A DNA stretch of 64,000 nt from Polyporus tsugae (taxonomy: Eukaryota; Basidiomycota; Agaricomycetes; Polyporales; Polyporaceae), in NCBI GenBank assembly GCA_024305745.1, contig JAHRBS010000001.1:310001-374000 (forward strand). The letters are read 5' to 3'. Of the stretch, positions 22,991 to 34,559 are shown in pieces. How positions within the stretch are numbered: the stretch's first letter is position 1; each line of letters begins with the position of its first letter. The notes beneath the pieces are model-generated. The model did no database searches, had not been told where the DNA came from, and saw only the letters and a list, made by a program, of their open reading frames with translations. A program made the translations under genes and the position numbers.

Positions 22991-24110
22991 CAATGCCTCG
23001 ATGGATCGTTTGCGGAGGGGAACCTTCTCAAGGGGCGAGATCGCGATCGAGTCCGAGCGGCGCTACGCGTTTACCATGCATTCCCTTAAGCGCGGGACGA
23101 GTGACGACGCGCCGAGGCTTTTCTCCCTCGTTCTGGACGGCAGTGGCCAACTCGTACCCTCTCGTGCATTCAGTCCCATGCCGACCAATGCCCGCCACGG
23201 CCCTGAGACGGCTGACACCTGTCCAAGCTAAAGATCCCGTCTATTGGGACTGAAGTCTGTGGAGATGCCTTACAAGGAGAAAATCCATACCAACGGTTAT
23301 CATATCCATCATCGCTGACCAGAAGTCTGTGGGTGCTCCAACCAGTACGCGCCTCGGGCGTGAAAGTTGAGCGTCCCTTACTGTTTGCCGGGAACTGGAG
23401 CGCACACCTGACCATTTTTCCTGCACAGGGCAGAACCCTCCTCGTCGTGCTGCGCGGACCCGTCGCCAAAATCCCGGCGCAGATGGCAGGAAATGGAGAG
23501 TCCGTTTCGTTATCGGATACACGGACTCCACCACGCCTACAGGGAGCAACGCAAGCCGTCGGGCCCTGTCCCACCGCCGGGGCTCCGAGCCAGGCGCGCC
23601 TAGAGCCAATCCCCTTCTCCCATTCTCCCCCCCGTCTCGTCCTCGCCCTCCCAGCCGTGGCGGGAATCTGGCGATTTGCCCATTTCCACACGACCCGCGC
23701 GCGGTCAGGGCAACGCATGATCGAAGCAGAAGACGGAGGCAGGCGTTCCCGTTCGTTCTCGTCGCTGGGCCATCGCGGCGTGGTTCCCATAAACGCGACG
23801 GACGGGCAAACGGCGTGCGGTTTGCCGACCGCGGTGTGGTGCCCAGGATGTCGCGAGCCGTAGCCGTAAGTGGACACACTCTCATCGCTTCGCACTCGCC
23901 TCGCCCGTGGCCACGATGTCGGTGCAGCACTCCCTTCGCTCCTTCTGGGCATGGATCTGAGGGCGTGATGGGGACGCGAGATGAATGCGCACGCGCGCAT
24001 GAGCCACTTCTATAAGGCTCGCGTTCTTGCCTGTGCTGAATCTCACCAGTCGCATCTCCTCCCTCGCCCTGTGCAACTTCAACTCCGCTCTCCGCCACAC
24101 CTCGCCAAGA

Positions 24111-24607
24111 ATGGCGCAAATGATCACCTTCCGCTTGAACACGAAGCCGACGTACAGCGAGCGCATGACGGACGCTCGCAGCGAGTTGCGCAAGATCATC
24201 AAAGATCAGCTATGCAAGTACCCGCCCCTCCCGCCACCTCCCTACCCCGAGCTCGCTTCTCCCGACGCGCCCAATACTGACCATTGACGCTGCGTATCCT
24301 ACATGCAGGCGCGATCACCAATGACAGGAACGCGACGATGGCGTGGAGCCGCAAGTCATACATGAAGAACATCGTGACGCGCTACCGCGTCCGCATCGAA
24401 GGCTGGCCGCTCGCTGAGGTCCCGTTCAGGAACCTCAGCGACGTCTCCAACCTGCCCAAGTTGGAGCTGCTCCTCCGCGGCTGGAAGGAGGGCACGATCC
24501 GCTTCTGCAGGATCAACGACGCCCAGTACACACAGATGCTCTCGAACCCCACGCCGTGGATCGGGTCCCTGAGCGCGGACGGCGAGGGCGAGGGCGATGC
24601 AGATTAG
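24111..24607 (+). CDS. small conserved basidiomycete protein, function unknown
   Basis: Two-exon gene of about 130 residues. Exon 1 encodes MAQMITFRLNTKPTYSERMT, then DARSELRKIIKDQL. Exon 2 encodes AITNDRNATMAWSRKSYMKN, IVTRYRVRIEGWP, PFRNLSDVSNLPKLELLLRG and an acidic end. The only splice that joins the two frames uses donor GCAAGT and acceptor ATGCAG, giving Cys at the junction: a GC-AG intron. The pattern W-x-K/R-x-Y...RYxVxIxGWPxxxPFxNxS followed by a Leu-rich helix recurs, from memory, in many Agaricomycete hypothetical proteins. No enzymatic motif is visible. The start is the ATG at 24111; an upstream in-frame codon adds unlikely sequence. Confidence 0.55.
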
Positions 24608-26506
24608 CGGACGCTCGTACGCCTCTCTTCTCGTGCTTTGCGCGCAGGTGTCCTGGGATCTGAGCCCCGCCACCTTCGTTCCTGTTCCTAGGCGTCAGTG
24701 CTCTCCCGCGTGAGTTTTGCGCCTTCCAGAACACGCCGCGCGCTCTATGTCCTCGACTGGCCCCCCTGGCATTGCATTGGCTCGTACCCCCCCCCCCCCC
24801 CCCCCGCGCTGCATTTGCAGTTCCCCTTTCCTTCTGCAGAGATTCCCAGCACCAAGTCCTCCTTCAAGTTTCCCTCCCTCCCGTTCTCCCAGCGTTTAAC
24901 TCCGAGTAGCTTTCGGTTGCTGTCTGTATCGCGCTTCCATCCCTTGTCTGATGCATGCTTTCGCATCCCCTCCGTTCGCTATTTAGTCCCTCCTCCACCT
25001 AGTACTGTATTTGTACGTTGGACAGTATGCACCGCGCCCGTATATACATTCTCGACCTTACTCTAACACATGCCCGGGCCCCACGAACAGCGCTCCCCGA
25101 GCGTCCCGATCTCACGCAGCACACGCGACTGCCTCGCCGAATCAGCGAGAACCAGCAAACCGCATCATGGACGATCTCTGCTAAAGATTTGCACAGTCCG
25201 ATGGTCAGGAGTCTTATGTAAGTAATCTCAGAACAGAATGAATTGCCGCTAAGGTCAGTTCTTGGCAGCTCATGCATGGTTCTAGATCTAATCCAGGATG
25301 ACCCGAGTATGACATACTTACGCAACTCGAATACAGTCCCGAACCTTCTTGGTGCCGGCGTCAGCTATAAGCCCTAGGCTTCGTGCACTGTGCACTGCAG
25401 TCTGCGAGTGCCAAACACGCGAGACTCCGACGACTTTTAATATCGCCCGGCCCGGGATGAGCGCGACCAATATGACACCATAGCATAATACAGGTGACCC
25501 GACTCGACCATCACAACATACGCAATTCGTGACGCGAACTACAGGGTAAGTATAACCAGGAACGGCGGTCTTCTTGAGCTGATTTCCTTGCCCGCAAGCT
25601 CTGCCATCAAGAGGTTACAGGTACTTACCTTGAGTTCGAACGTTCAACCCTGCCGGTCACGGTGTCCACGCCGCACAGCGTCCACCTTGAGGTGCGTGCT
25701 GTCATGCCAGAGGCATGGCCGGTGTTATCATCCAATCCAGATAGTCCTTCGTTGTATGGAGCGTGAGGGAGGTCTCGCCCTCGTACTACATAGTAGTTCC
25801 CGCACGCGTCGCAGAATTGTCCAACGGTGACGTAGTTATGAGATAGGCGGGCTCCAACTATGGGGTTCAACGTCCATGCATCAGACCACTGGTTGGCCAC
25901 TGGCATAACATGACTCGAATCATCCGTCACTTTGCGCACCAGAATCGTACCACCAGGAACATTACCTCGGCACACCGGCCGACCTCATCCATCTCGACCA
26001 AGTGAACCTGGTCTCGTCTCCGCGAGTTCTGCCGTACACTTCTTCAGGTTACGATGACTCCGCGGCGACATCTGGGAGACGACCGACCTCGCTGCCGCCC
26101 CAAAACCTTCGACAGTGTCCCGGGCATATGGCGGTCTGTATATAACCGCAAAAGTCCTGTTCATCCCTGAGGCCTGAGGGTCTCCGGCATGAGCATATAT
26201 TGCGCTCCCGAATAACGACCCGAGCGCAAGACAGACGATCTTTTCGCAGGCCCCCTCGGATCCTGCAAGCTGCCCGTTCTTGAATTCAAGTCTGGTCCTG
26301 GGACCAGCCTGGGCACAAGTCAGTCGCACCTCCGAACTATCCAGCGGCAGACAACATTACATAGGTCTTCTTACAGTACATTGATCGATACACGCGGAGG
26401 CCAAGGACAAATGCCAATGGCAACACGCTGACCCCTCGTTCGAGGACATCCGACAGCGGCCACGAGGAAGGGTAAAGGCCACATCACCGCAACGACGCCC
26501 AGGCAC
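24608..26506. other. intergenic region with poly-C tract
   Basis: Mostly non-coding. It contains a C19 homopolymer at 24787-24805. On the minus strand, 25985-26329 and 25625-25975 are open for 114 and 116 codons (for example RTRLEFKNGQLAGSEGA and GTILVRKVTDDSSHVMPVAN), but no family, start context or splice structure supports a gene. Confidence 0.4.
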
Positions 26507-27778
26507 CTACAGCCTTCCTATGGCCTCGAAGTTCGGGATGAAGCCCCCGCCCCGCTCCGAGTCGCCCTTCAGCATCCCAGCCTGCCACTCCCCGTTGTAC
26601 TCGTGCTTCCGCATCCACTTTTCCACGCTCAGCAGCCCCGGATGGATCCGCCTCAACATCTCCATGTCCCGCCGCGCCAGGTCGTTCGCGTAGATCTCCC
26701 ACCAGCTCGAGAAGCTCTTCTTGAACGTCGTCGCACCCGGCTTGCCGCGGTCCTCCGCATGCACGGGCATGTCCGTGTGCTCGAAGAGCGCCATCCACTG
26801 CTCGACGCTGAGCGGCAACCATTCCGCCTTCTTCCCAGTAACCTTCCTGAACGTCTCCACGAGGTACTCCCAGCCGACGTAGTCGCTTGCGACCTCGAGT
26901 TCCCTGCCCGACACCTCGCCGCGATGGTCGAAGATGTAGCGCGCGAAGAAGCCCAGGTCCTCCAGTGCGATCATCGGCACGTGGCCGGAGCGGATCGGGG
27001 ATGCGAAGACGTACGTCCCGTCATCGCGTTGCTTGAGAGGCCCGAACACGCTCTAGAAAGGCGAGATGATAGTGTCAGCGCGCTCGCGTACACGGGGAGG
27101 GCAGACTCGGAAACGAGGCCAACGCGCACCATATTGAGCATGTCCATGTACGGACCCGTCGAGAGGACGCTCCACGACAGCTTATCGTCCGCGACGACAG
27201 ATTCCTGGGCCTTCATCCAGTCCGCCACGCGCGATTTCGCCGTGTAGTGTTCGGCGTAGTATTTCGGGTTATAGTTTCCTTTCTGCATCCTCAGTAGAGT
27301 GGCTGATCAACAACGGAATCGACCAGTTTTCGATGCACACACTGACCTTGAAGACATTATCCAGGCCGCTCCAGACGTAATGCCTGACCGTACCAGCCTC
27401 CTTGGCTAGCTCAAAGATTCGGATGCCTGCGAGCACCTCCTGGGCCTCGGAGAGGGTCCAGGTGTCCGTGTTGACGAAGACGCCGTACACACCCTTCAGC
27501 GCTGCAGCGATGCTGGCAAAGTCTTGGACGCTCCCTGTTGGAATAGTTGTCAGACCAAACGCGAATATTGGATGCTACACATCCTCACCCTTCACGACTT
27601 CGATGCCCCTACGAGCAAGGTCTTGAGCACGGGCATGATCTGTGTTGCGAGTTAGGGCGCGGACGGCGTAGGGAGAAGGTGAACCGTCCGCCTGAGATTT
27701 GAGGAGCGCATCGATGACCGCGAGCCCCTGTGCCCCGGTCGCACCGACAACGAGAATAAGCTTTTTGTTAGAGGACAT
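26507..27778 (-). CDS. NmrA-like NAD(P)-binding protein
   Basis: Atypical short-chain dehydrogenase of the NmrA/HSCARG family, about 330 residues. It starts MSSNKKLILVVGATGAQGLA, with the glycine-rich dinucleotide loop GATGAQG at residues 12-18. Next come YAVRALTRNTDHARAQDLAR, GIEVVKGE and, after an intron, VQDFASIAAALKGVYGVFVN. Other family marks are AKEAGTVRHYVWSGLDNV, then NPKYYAEHYTAKSRVADWMK, SGHVPMIALEDLGFFARYIF and FEHTDMPVHAEDRG. It ends FIPNFEAIGRL. NmrA proteins sense NAD(P) redox state and regulate transcription factors; others act as quinone or isoflavone reductase-like enzymes. The active-site Tyr-x3-Lys is not obvious, so a sensor role is as likely as catalysis. About three short introns. 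Confidence 0.85.
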
Positions 27779-28403
27779 TGTGAGAGGTCGTTGGATTGCA
27801 GGCAATTTGTGGGTACGAGACCGACGCATGCGGAATATATACCATTGCGACGAGATGCTGACAGCGTCCTTACTCACCCGTCCGTCTGCCCGAGAGGTTA
27901 TACACAGGAGAGGAATGCACCACGATCGATGTCTCACCCCACTTGGGGCGTTTAGAGAGCCCCGGCGATGCCTCGGGCAGCACTTTATGGCTCGGCCGAG
28001 AACAAAGCACGTCTGGATAATTTGAAACGTTGCTCATCGTGCCAAGAAATCGCGTTGCTTCCTGCAGTAGGAGCAGGGCGGATGGTCAGTCGGCGCGCGA
28101 CCACAACTGAACGCGCAGCATCACGTACCACGTGCCGTGACAGCACGCGTTGCGGGCCAACCACCTTGACCGGAACAGTGACTCTGATTCGAACAGATCG
28201 ACGCGGTCCGCAGTTCGCGCATTGAACCTGGCAACGTCGATTCATATCCGAACGATCACAACGTACTGTACAACAGTCTTCTCTTGCACCAATCTATAGT
28301 CCACTGGAATAATACACAGCGCATGTCAGCTTTCGGAGCAGCAGAATGAGGTACCAGACTACATACTCACAACGCTCATTGGGCGCCGTCCGACAACAGA
28401 ACC
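27779..28403. other. intergenic, no gene seen
   Basis: A 625-bp spacer holding the promoter of the NmrA-like gene and the 3' region of no other visible gene on its left. Short frames only. Confidence 0.45.
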
Positions 28404-29666
28404 TTACACAAGATCCTGCTTGAGAACGTAACGGTATCTAACCTTGTTGTCCTTCACGTTCTGCAACGCCGTTCCAGCCATCTTCATCGGCATCTCTTCG
28501 ATCCATGGCTTGATCTTCTTCGACCGCGCGAGCTCCAGCATCTCCAGGCAGTCCTCCTTGCTGCCGATCTTGCTGCCCCCCATGAGGCAGCCATTCTCGA
28601 CGAACTTGAATGCGTGGATGCGTGGAAGAGGGTCATCGGTGTCCGGCAGTCCCACGGTCACGAACTTGCCGTGCACGTAGAGCATCGAGAGCCAATCGCC
28701 GAGTGGAAGCTTCTCGCCGTGAACATCGCGCGTGGAGATGAGAATGTCAAGGGTGCGTTGGTAGTCTTGCCAGAAATCCTACAGTCATAGCACCAAAGAA
28801 CGTGATTAGTAGAGGCACATATATGCAGGAGAGATGGTGCACGCCGCCTACCTTCTTCTCGGTGTTGATGATATGACCTGCGCCCATCTTCTTGATGTCG
28901 TCGATCTTGCTCTCGTCATGCGTGAGCGCGTAGACTTCCGCGCCCATCGCCTTCGCCCACAGGATAGCGTAGTGCCCAAGGCCTCCGATGCCCATGACGC
29001 CGACCTTCTTCCCAGGACCGCAGCCATGGGTCTTGAGCGGCGAATAGACAGTGAGCCCTGCACAGAACATGGACGCCGCGTCGCGCGACTCGATCTCATC
29101 GGGGATCGGGAACACGAACTGCTGGTGAGCGCGGATGGCCGTGGAATAGCCCCCTTGGGCGACCACGCCGTCGGGGTACACGGCGTTCTATGCGCATATA
29201 GTCAGCTCCAAGCTGCGGAACACGGTCATATAAGCGAATAGAGAACATACGTAGGTGTCGATGCTGTTAGGGCAGTAGTTCTCGTACCCGTCGTTGCACG
29301 CCCTGCACGACATGCAGCTGCCCCGCTGGGCCCCGACGCCGACTCTGTCGCCAGGCTTGAAGTCCTTGACCTTGTCACCGACACGGGTGACTGTGCCGAC
29401 GATCTCGTGGCCGACGACGAGGGGCAGCTTGGACTCGCCCCAGCCTTGAGTGAGGGTGTGGACGTCGGAGCCGCACACGCCACAGTGGGTGATGGCGAGT
29501 TCGACGTCTTGGGGCTCGAAGGTCTTCGGCTTGAACTCGCGGACCTGGAGGTCGGTCCACTTCTTTGGGTCTGGCGTAGGCCGTGGGTTGAGCATCGGAC
29601 GTGCAACTGATGAAAATGATACTTACCGACGAGGGCGTAACCCTTGTGCTGGAGTTCCTTGGACAT
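28404..29666 (-). CDS. zinc alcohol dehydrogenase, cinnamyl-alcohol-dehydrogenase type
   Basis: Medium-chain, NADP-preferring zinc dehydrogenase interconverting aldehydes and alcohols, about 355 residues. The start MSKELQHKGYALVG is followed by an intron, then DPKKWTDLQVREFKPKTFEP. The catalytic zinc site is Cys in THCGVCGSDVHTLTQGWG and His-Glu in VVGHEIVGTV. The structural zinc site is the four Cys of RGSCMSCRACNDGYENYC. The cofactor fold has GIGGLGHYAILWAKAMGAEV. The C-terminal half runs DILISTRDVHGEKLPLGDWL, LPRIHAFKFVENGCLMGGSK and KVRYRYVLKQDLV. This matches YahK/ADH6-like enzymes that reduce aromatic and aliphatic aldehydes, useful to a wood- or litter-decaying fungus facing lignin-derived aldehydes. 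It lies in the same orientation as the NmrA-like gene. Confidence 0.92.
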
Positions 29667-30352
29667 GGCAAGGATTCGAGAGTGGGGTTGGTTAGAGGTC
29701 GAGATGAAAGTTGAGGGCAAGTATATGACGAGCGACATCAAGGTTATATACTACCAGACAGATGATGTCATCCGAAGACTGGCAGTGACGTCCAGAGTAA
29801 ATGACTGGCAAGTTGGTCTCTGAATATGGTGAAGACATTACTGAATTGGGACAGAGCCCGACTGATACTCACCGATACGCATCCAAAGTCTTCACCGCGC
29901 GCGGCCGAGGAGCTAGTCAAGCGTGGTTGTAAACCGAGGTTTCGGGGACAGTCCACCAATTGTTCCGACCCTCCTCATTCTCCGCGTGCGCTTGAAATGG
30001 TGGTGTGTCGTGTCCGTATGCTGGATGGGAGATGGTCTGGGGCAGATTCAAGGCAGACTCGATGGCTTCACCACAGGTTGGCCACAGGTGCTGGCGCTTG
30101 AGCGCTTAAGAAGTGCAACGGTAACTATCGGGCCGAGAACCGGACCGGAACATTCAATCTTGAGCGCCCAACGGCCAGTGGCTGCATCGCAACTTGCCTC
30201 CTCCCCCTCTCCTCGTCCCCGTCGTCCTCCATCGTCGTCCTCACTCGCTGGTCTTACTTTCCACGCGCGACGTATTCTTGGATCTTTGGATGTGTTTTTG
30301 AATTCCCAGAGAATAAAACTGCGCTACTCATCGGTTTTATCTGCGAGTCGCC
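29667..30352. promoter_or_regulatory. divergent promoter region
   Basis: A 686-bp spacer between the alcohol dehydrogenase (-) and SSL1 (+). A pyrimidine-rich stretch (30190-30250) lies ahead of the SSL1 start. No clear TATA box for SSL1, as expected for a housekeeping gene. Confidence 0.4.
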
Positions 30353-32378
30353 ATGGCACCTGCTGGAAGACGCATCGGAGACGACTTTGTGGACGACTCG
30401 GACTCGGACCTCTCTATCACTGGATTGGACGATGACACCAGTCGAACGAAAGCCAAGGGGAAGGGAAAGGCGATAGATAGGAAGAAGAAGGACAAGGGGA
30501 AGGGGAAGGCCAAAGAGGTACGCAGTCCCGCTTCGTCACGAATGATGGGACGCCCCGCTCGAGGATGAAGGCAGTAGGAGAGGAGGCTACCTGGGCCTTG
30601 TCCTGCCTGACTCAATTCTCGCGTGGTGTTCATGTACAGAATTCTGATGGTCGGGGTATGTGATAGCAAGCCTATGCTTGGGAAGCAACGTATACTCGTT
30701 CTTGGGATACGGTACAGGAGGATGAGGCAGGAAGACTAGAGGGCGCTGTCCAGGATCTGATTGCTCGAGGTCGAAGAAGAAGGTGAATCTTCCTTCTTGC
30801 TGCAGGCACGGAAGTGCTCGAAATTCTAACGGCCGGGTGTAGGCTGCTCGCGCCAGCTGCCGCCATCCGACGTACTATCATCCGCCACCTTGTAGTTGTG
30901 CTCGATCTATCCTCAGCAATGATGGACCGTGACATGCGCCCGACGCGGTTCGACCTCATGCTCCAGTATGCCCGCGAGTTCGTCACTGAGTGGTTCGACC
31001 AGAACCCTCTGGGCCAGATCGGTGTCGTCGGGATGAGAGGGGGCCTTGGGGAGCGAGTAGGAGATATGTCTGGTATGTTTGGCACGCATATACCCTGTCA
31101 AACACCGTCTTCATACGTAAGGCGGTGTCTAGGAAACCCTCAAGACGTCTTGAAAGCAATATCGGAACGCCATAAGCTCGAACCCACCGGCGAACCCAGT
31201 CTACAGAACGCGATCGAAATGGCACGAAGTAGCATGAACCACTTGCCAACGCATTCCTCAAGAGAGATCGTCGCCATTTTCGGATCGCTGACAACGTGCG
31301 ACCCTGGCAACATACACGACACTCTCGACGAATGCGTCAAAGACCGCATCCGCATCTCAATTGTCGCTCTTGCGGCGGAGATGAAGATATGCCGAGACCT
31401 CTGCGAGAAGACAGGCGGTACGTCCTCTCCGCGTTCTCGATTGCCCTCGACCTCTTCTCGACGGCCCTCACTGCGGAGAAATCCATGTTTCCGTGGTGAG
31501 GAAAGGCTTTAGAAATGATGAAGATCTCCTAGATATTCGCATAGGAGGAAAGCCTTTGGAAAGGCGCCTTTCCTTGGGGAAAATAGGCCTACGAGCCTTT
31601 GCCCGCTCAGGATTGACGCCTTCCCGAAGCCTTTCCGCTCTGGTAAAACTTTGGTGCAATTTCCAAGCCCATCCGTCGACTTTCGACGAAGAGGAAACCT
31701 TGATTTCTACCCAGTGCCTGACTATATGCACATGACAGGTCAATTCGGAGTTGCAATGAACGAAGGGCACTTCAAGGATCTCCTTTTCGAGCTCATCCCG
31801 CCACCAGCTCAGCGGGCTGTAACACGCACAGGCGGCGGCCCAGCCGCGGATCTAATGATCATGGGCTTCCCGATGCGGCTGCCAGACACGTCCCCACCCT
31901 CGCTCTGTGTATGTCATTCGCAAATGAAGAGCGAGGGCTTCCTCTGTCCACGCTGCCTCGCGAAGGTCTGCGACGTTCCGACGGACTGTGACATCTGCGG
32001 TCTCATGATTGTGAGCTCGCCCCACCTCGCCCGGAGCTACCACCACCTGTTCCCTGTGAAGCCTTACTCCGCCGTGTAAGTCGTCCGTGCGTTTATCTAT
32101 CTTCTATCGTCCCAGCTCGAAGCATCTTTATTCGTCTCCGAGGCAATGCTCACGTCGCGTGTAGGACGACGCTGGACGATACGCCGGAGCCGAGCAAGCA
32201 ATGTCATGGGTGCTCTGTCGTGTTCAAGGAGACGCCGTCGACGATGGCAGGCGCGTCCGGCGAGGGCATGAGCCCCTACGGCCGTTATCGGTGTCCAGAA
32301 TGCCACAACGATTTTTGTACGGACTGCGACGTCTTTGTCCACGACGTTGTCCACTGCTGCCCCGGGTGCGGCAAATGA
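30353..32378 (+). CDS. SSL1: TFIIH core subunit SSL1/p44
   Basis: General transcription and nucleotide-excision-repair factor TFIIH subunit that activates the XPD/Rad3 helicase; nuclear. The start MAPAGRRIGDDFVDDSDSDL leads into a Lys/Gly-rich stretch. A 16-nt microexon (30640-30655) then gives NSDGR, then ATYTRSWDTVQEDEAGRLEG. The VWA-like domain reads HLVVVLDLSSAMMDRDMRPT, then RFDLMLQYAREFVTEWFDQN and IGVVGMRGGLGERVGDMSG. After the 321-bp intron 31418-31738, QFGVAMNEGHFKDLLFELIP follows. The C-terminus has the C4/RING-like zinc modules: CHSQMKSEGFLCPRC, CDVPTDCDICG, KQCHGCSVVFKE, RCPECHNDFCTDCDVFVH and CCPGCGK. Seven or so exons. All expected zinc ligands are present. Confidence 0.95.
31418..31738 (+). 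repeat. palindrome-rich long intron of SSL1
   Basis: Five times longer than the neighbouring introns. It carries repeated AAGCCTTTCC-type motifs: GGAAAGGCTT at 31500-31509, a perfect 16-bp palindrome GGAAAGGCGCCTTTCC at 31558-31573, and AAGCCTTTCC at 31627-31636, which is the reverse complement of the first. This suggests a small foldback insertion inside the intron. Confidence 0.5.
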
Positions 32379-34559
32379 ATTCACCCAGTGCGATGTGCTC
32401 GCCCCTCCACAAGTTGCATTTCCGCCCAGTAGCCCTCACCTCACAGAAGGCGTGGTTCCTTTATTGGCAAAATGCGAATAGGTTTGCACGCATGCAGAAG
32501 GGCCCAAGAAGTCGAAGTCGGTGGCTTTGCTCGAGAAACCCAGGCCGCCGGCGCACATCGTTTTTGGTTCAGGGGGCTCATTCCAGGAGGTCAAGACTGC
32601 CCACACGCGTCGACAGAATCTTCCCATGACCTATTCCTCTTTTTCGGGACGCGATTCATGATGTGCTCCCCTACTTCGGAATTGAATGATCTCTACAACG
32701 AGATATTTCGGTCGAACCATCTCGGCAACATCGGCCATCGAACTTTGCGTCCAGCTCGTCCCGGGGTTGCATCGAGAATCGTGCTGCGCTCCCATTCCCG
32801 CAAGTGCGTTACCGTTTCCGTTTCCTGCGCGTTACAGCAGGCACCCCCGAAGGTTGATTAATGTTGCGCAGTGCTTCTCGAGATGCTGAGATGCATGGGG
32901 CATGCGTGTTTCTCACCGTCCCCTAGAGCGGGGGCCGTTTGGGGTCGACAATTTAGAGCCGCGTTCCCAGCGGAGCAGAGCACTATCAGCGTATTTCGAG
33001 GACTTATCCCGCGCCTCCTCCTTCTCGACTTCCTGGGAGATGCTGCCCAGTTCTTCGCCCGTCGATCATGCTTTCTCGTTCTGGCGACAGTGTAGCGTTA
33101 TCCGGGGGATGCACGAACACGGCCCTGGCCGCGCGCGGATCGCTGTGGGAACCCCGCAGGTGTACCAGGTCCGGATGCGGGACTACTCAGTACGGGAGGC
33201 CGACATGGTCTCCAGGGTTGCCGAGCTGCGGTGGTCCTCTGAACCGGCATATCGCCGCGTCTCCTCACACGGTGCGTGGGTCGCTGCCTGCGGTGGACCT
33301 ACTGTACTTCCACGTACCTTCTTGAGATCGCCGCACACGCGATGGGTGCGTGGGCGTCGTCGGTGTGCGACCTTGAAGCGCGAGTGGCCGTGGGTTCTCA
33401 GGTTGGCAGTCATCGTAAACCATGCGAGCTCAGGTGATCGCCGGTTACCGGGGGAGGGGTTTCCGGAGGCATTTTCCTGCCTTTCCCACTCCACCCTGGT
33501 TCTCGAGGTGCTACATGGCACTATGACCAAGCGCATTCTTGTGAATTGGGCTAACTTAGATGGTGGTGTATAGCCTGTGAAAGGCGGCGGTTCATTGGCC
33601 ATGAGATCGTTTCATTTTGCGTTGGATCATTTGTTGAGTTTTTGTCGCGGAGGCATATAGGCGTCACTCCCCTTTCCTCCTGAGGATAGCAAATGGGAAT
33701 ATGTGGTCCCGTGCTGTAGTAACATAGCGTCGATATTGTCGACTCGAGGTTTGTCTTCCGAGTGTGTGCGGCGAAGGGGAAGCAATCCTGGCTGCTCGAC
33801 TTGTACCTGACGTCGCCTTGGCGGGTCCGTGCCAGCAGCCGAGTTGTCTTGCGGTGGGCAGAGGTCAGCAGGACGCCTGCGAGTACGAGCAAAGTTGAAC
33901 TGTATTGCCCATTTACTCACGTACCGCGCTGTTCAACTGGGCGGAGCACCGATATTAATGACATCGACGGTCAAACTGTGGCGGAGTACTAGTGCGCGCT
34001 CTCCTTCGAGAACGCGTTGTGAACTTGGCGACGAGCTGGAAGGGGTACCAACACGTCAGGAGATTGCTGTCGCGGGCCCGCTTGTTACTGTCGCTCGTGT
34101 ACACCCCGTTCTCACGACCACAAGAAAGGACACCCTGATGGTCCATGGATATCTACTGGCCAGAGTGGAGGTTTAGTCTTGAAGTCCGAGGGCCACCGTG
34201 GCCCTCGGCAAGGTCGGAGATATTAGGAGCTCACTGACGACAGGATGTGCGAGGCGATACCGAGCGGGCATTGCCTACTCTTGCAGAGTTCGTCGCATCT
34301 GGTCGATGGGGGACAGCGGATGCATTGGGTTGGATGCCGCGTTGTGGTTTATGCATGTTCAAAGAAACACAGAATCATTTTGCGACGAGCGTGGAGTCTT
34401 CAGACGCGTGTCGATTGGGTACTTGGATCGGGACTTCACTTAAATACATGTTCCAATCTACTCCGCTTTGGAAGACGTGACTATATGAAGTTCTTTGACC
34501 TTGCGAACTTGCCCGAACTTTGAGCGAAGAGCATTGTGTCGTTTCCTTGGACCTCAGGC
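32379..34559. other. intergenic region, no confident gene
   Basis: The longest frame is a 223-codon plus-strand ORF (32902-33573) with a true ATG but no recognisable domain, low hydrophobicity pattern and no splice structure. A short plus-strand frame near 34200-34440 reads GLDAALWFMHVQ, faintly like an XPG N-terminal motif, but nothing around it supports this. Confidence 0.4.

Larger units (their letters stand above)
16093..24110. other. 8-kb gene-poor region with decayed coding sequence and repeats
   Basis: No intact gene can be assembled here on either strand. Many open frames of 60-100 codons occur, but they overlap one another and lack recognisable domains. Parts noted separately: an open minus-strand frame (17318-17989), a nested direct/inverted repeat (20085-20492), and two coding-like minus-strand stretches with splice-like signals or in-frame stops (20473-21130 and 22130-22990). 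The region looks like relics of lost genes or mobile elements. Confidence 0.5.

Noticed and set aside
23170..24119. 276- and 292-codon overlapping minus-strand frames
   Set aside because: Both frames and a 176-codon plus frame overlap in GC-rich DNA; composition is Arg/Pro/Ala-rich, with no domain and no splice logic.
32902..33573. 223-codon plus-strand ORF with ATG
   Set aside because: No recognisable motif and no introns, unlike every real gene nearby of that size. Kept only as a mention in the intergenic entry.
34190..34440. XPG/FEN-like fragment (GLDAALWFMHVQ)
   Set aside because: Only about 12 residues resemble the XPG N-terminal motif; the flanks do not extend the match in any frame.
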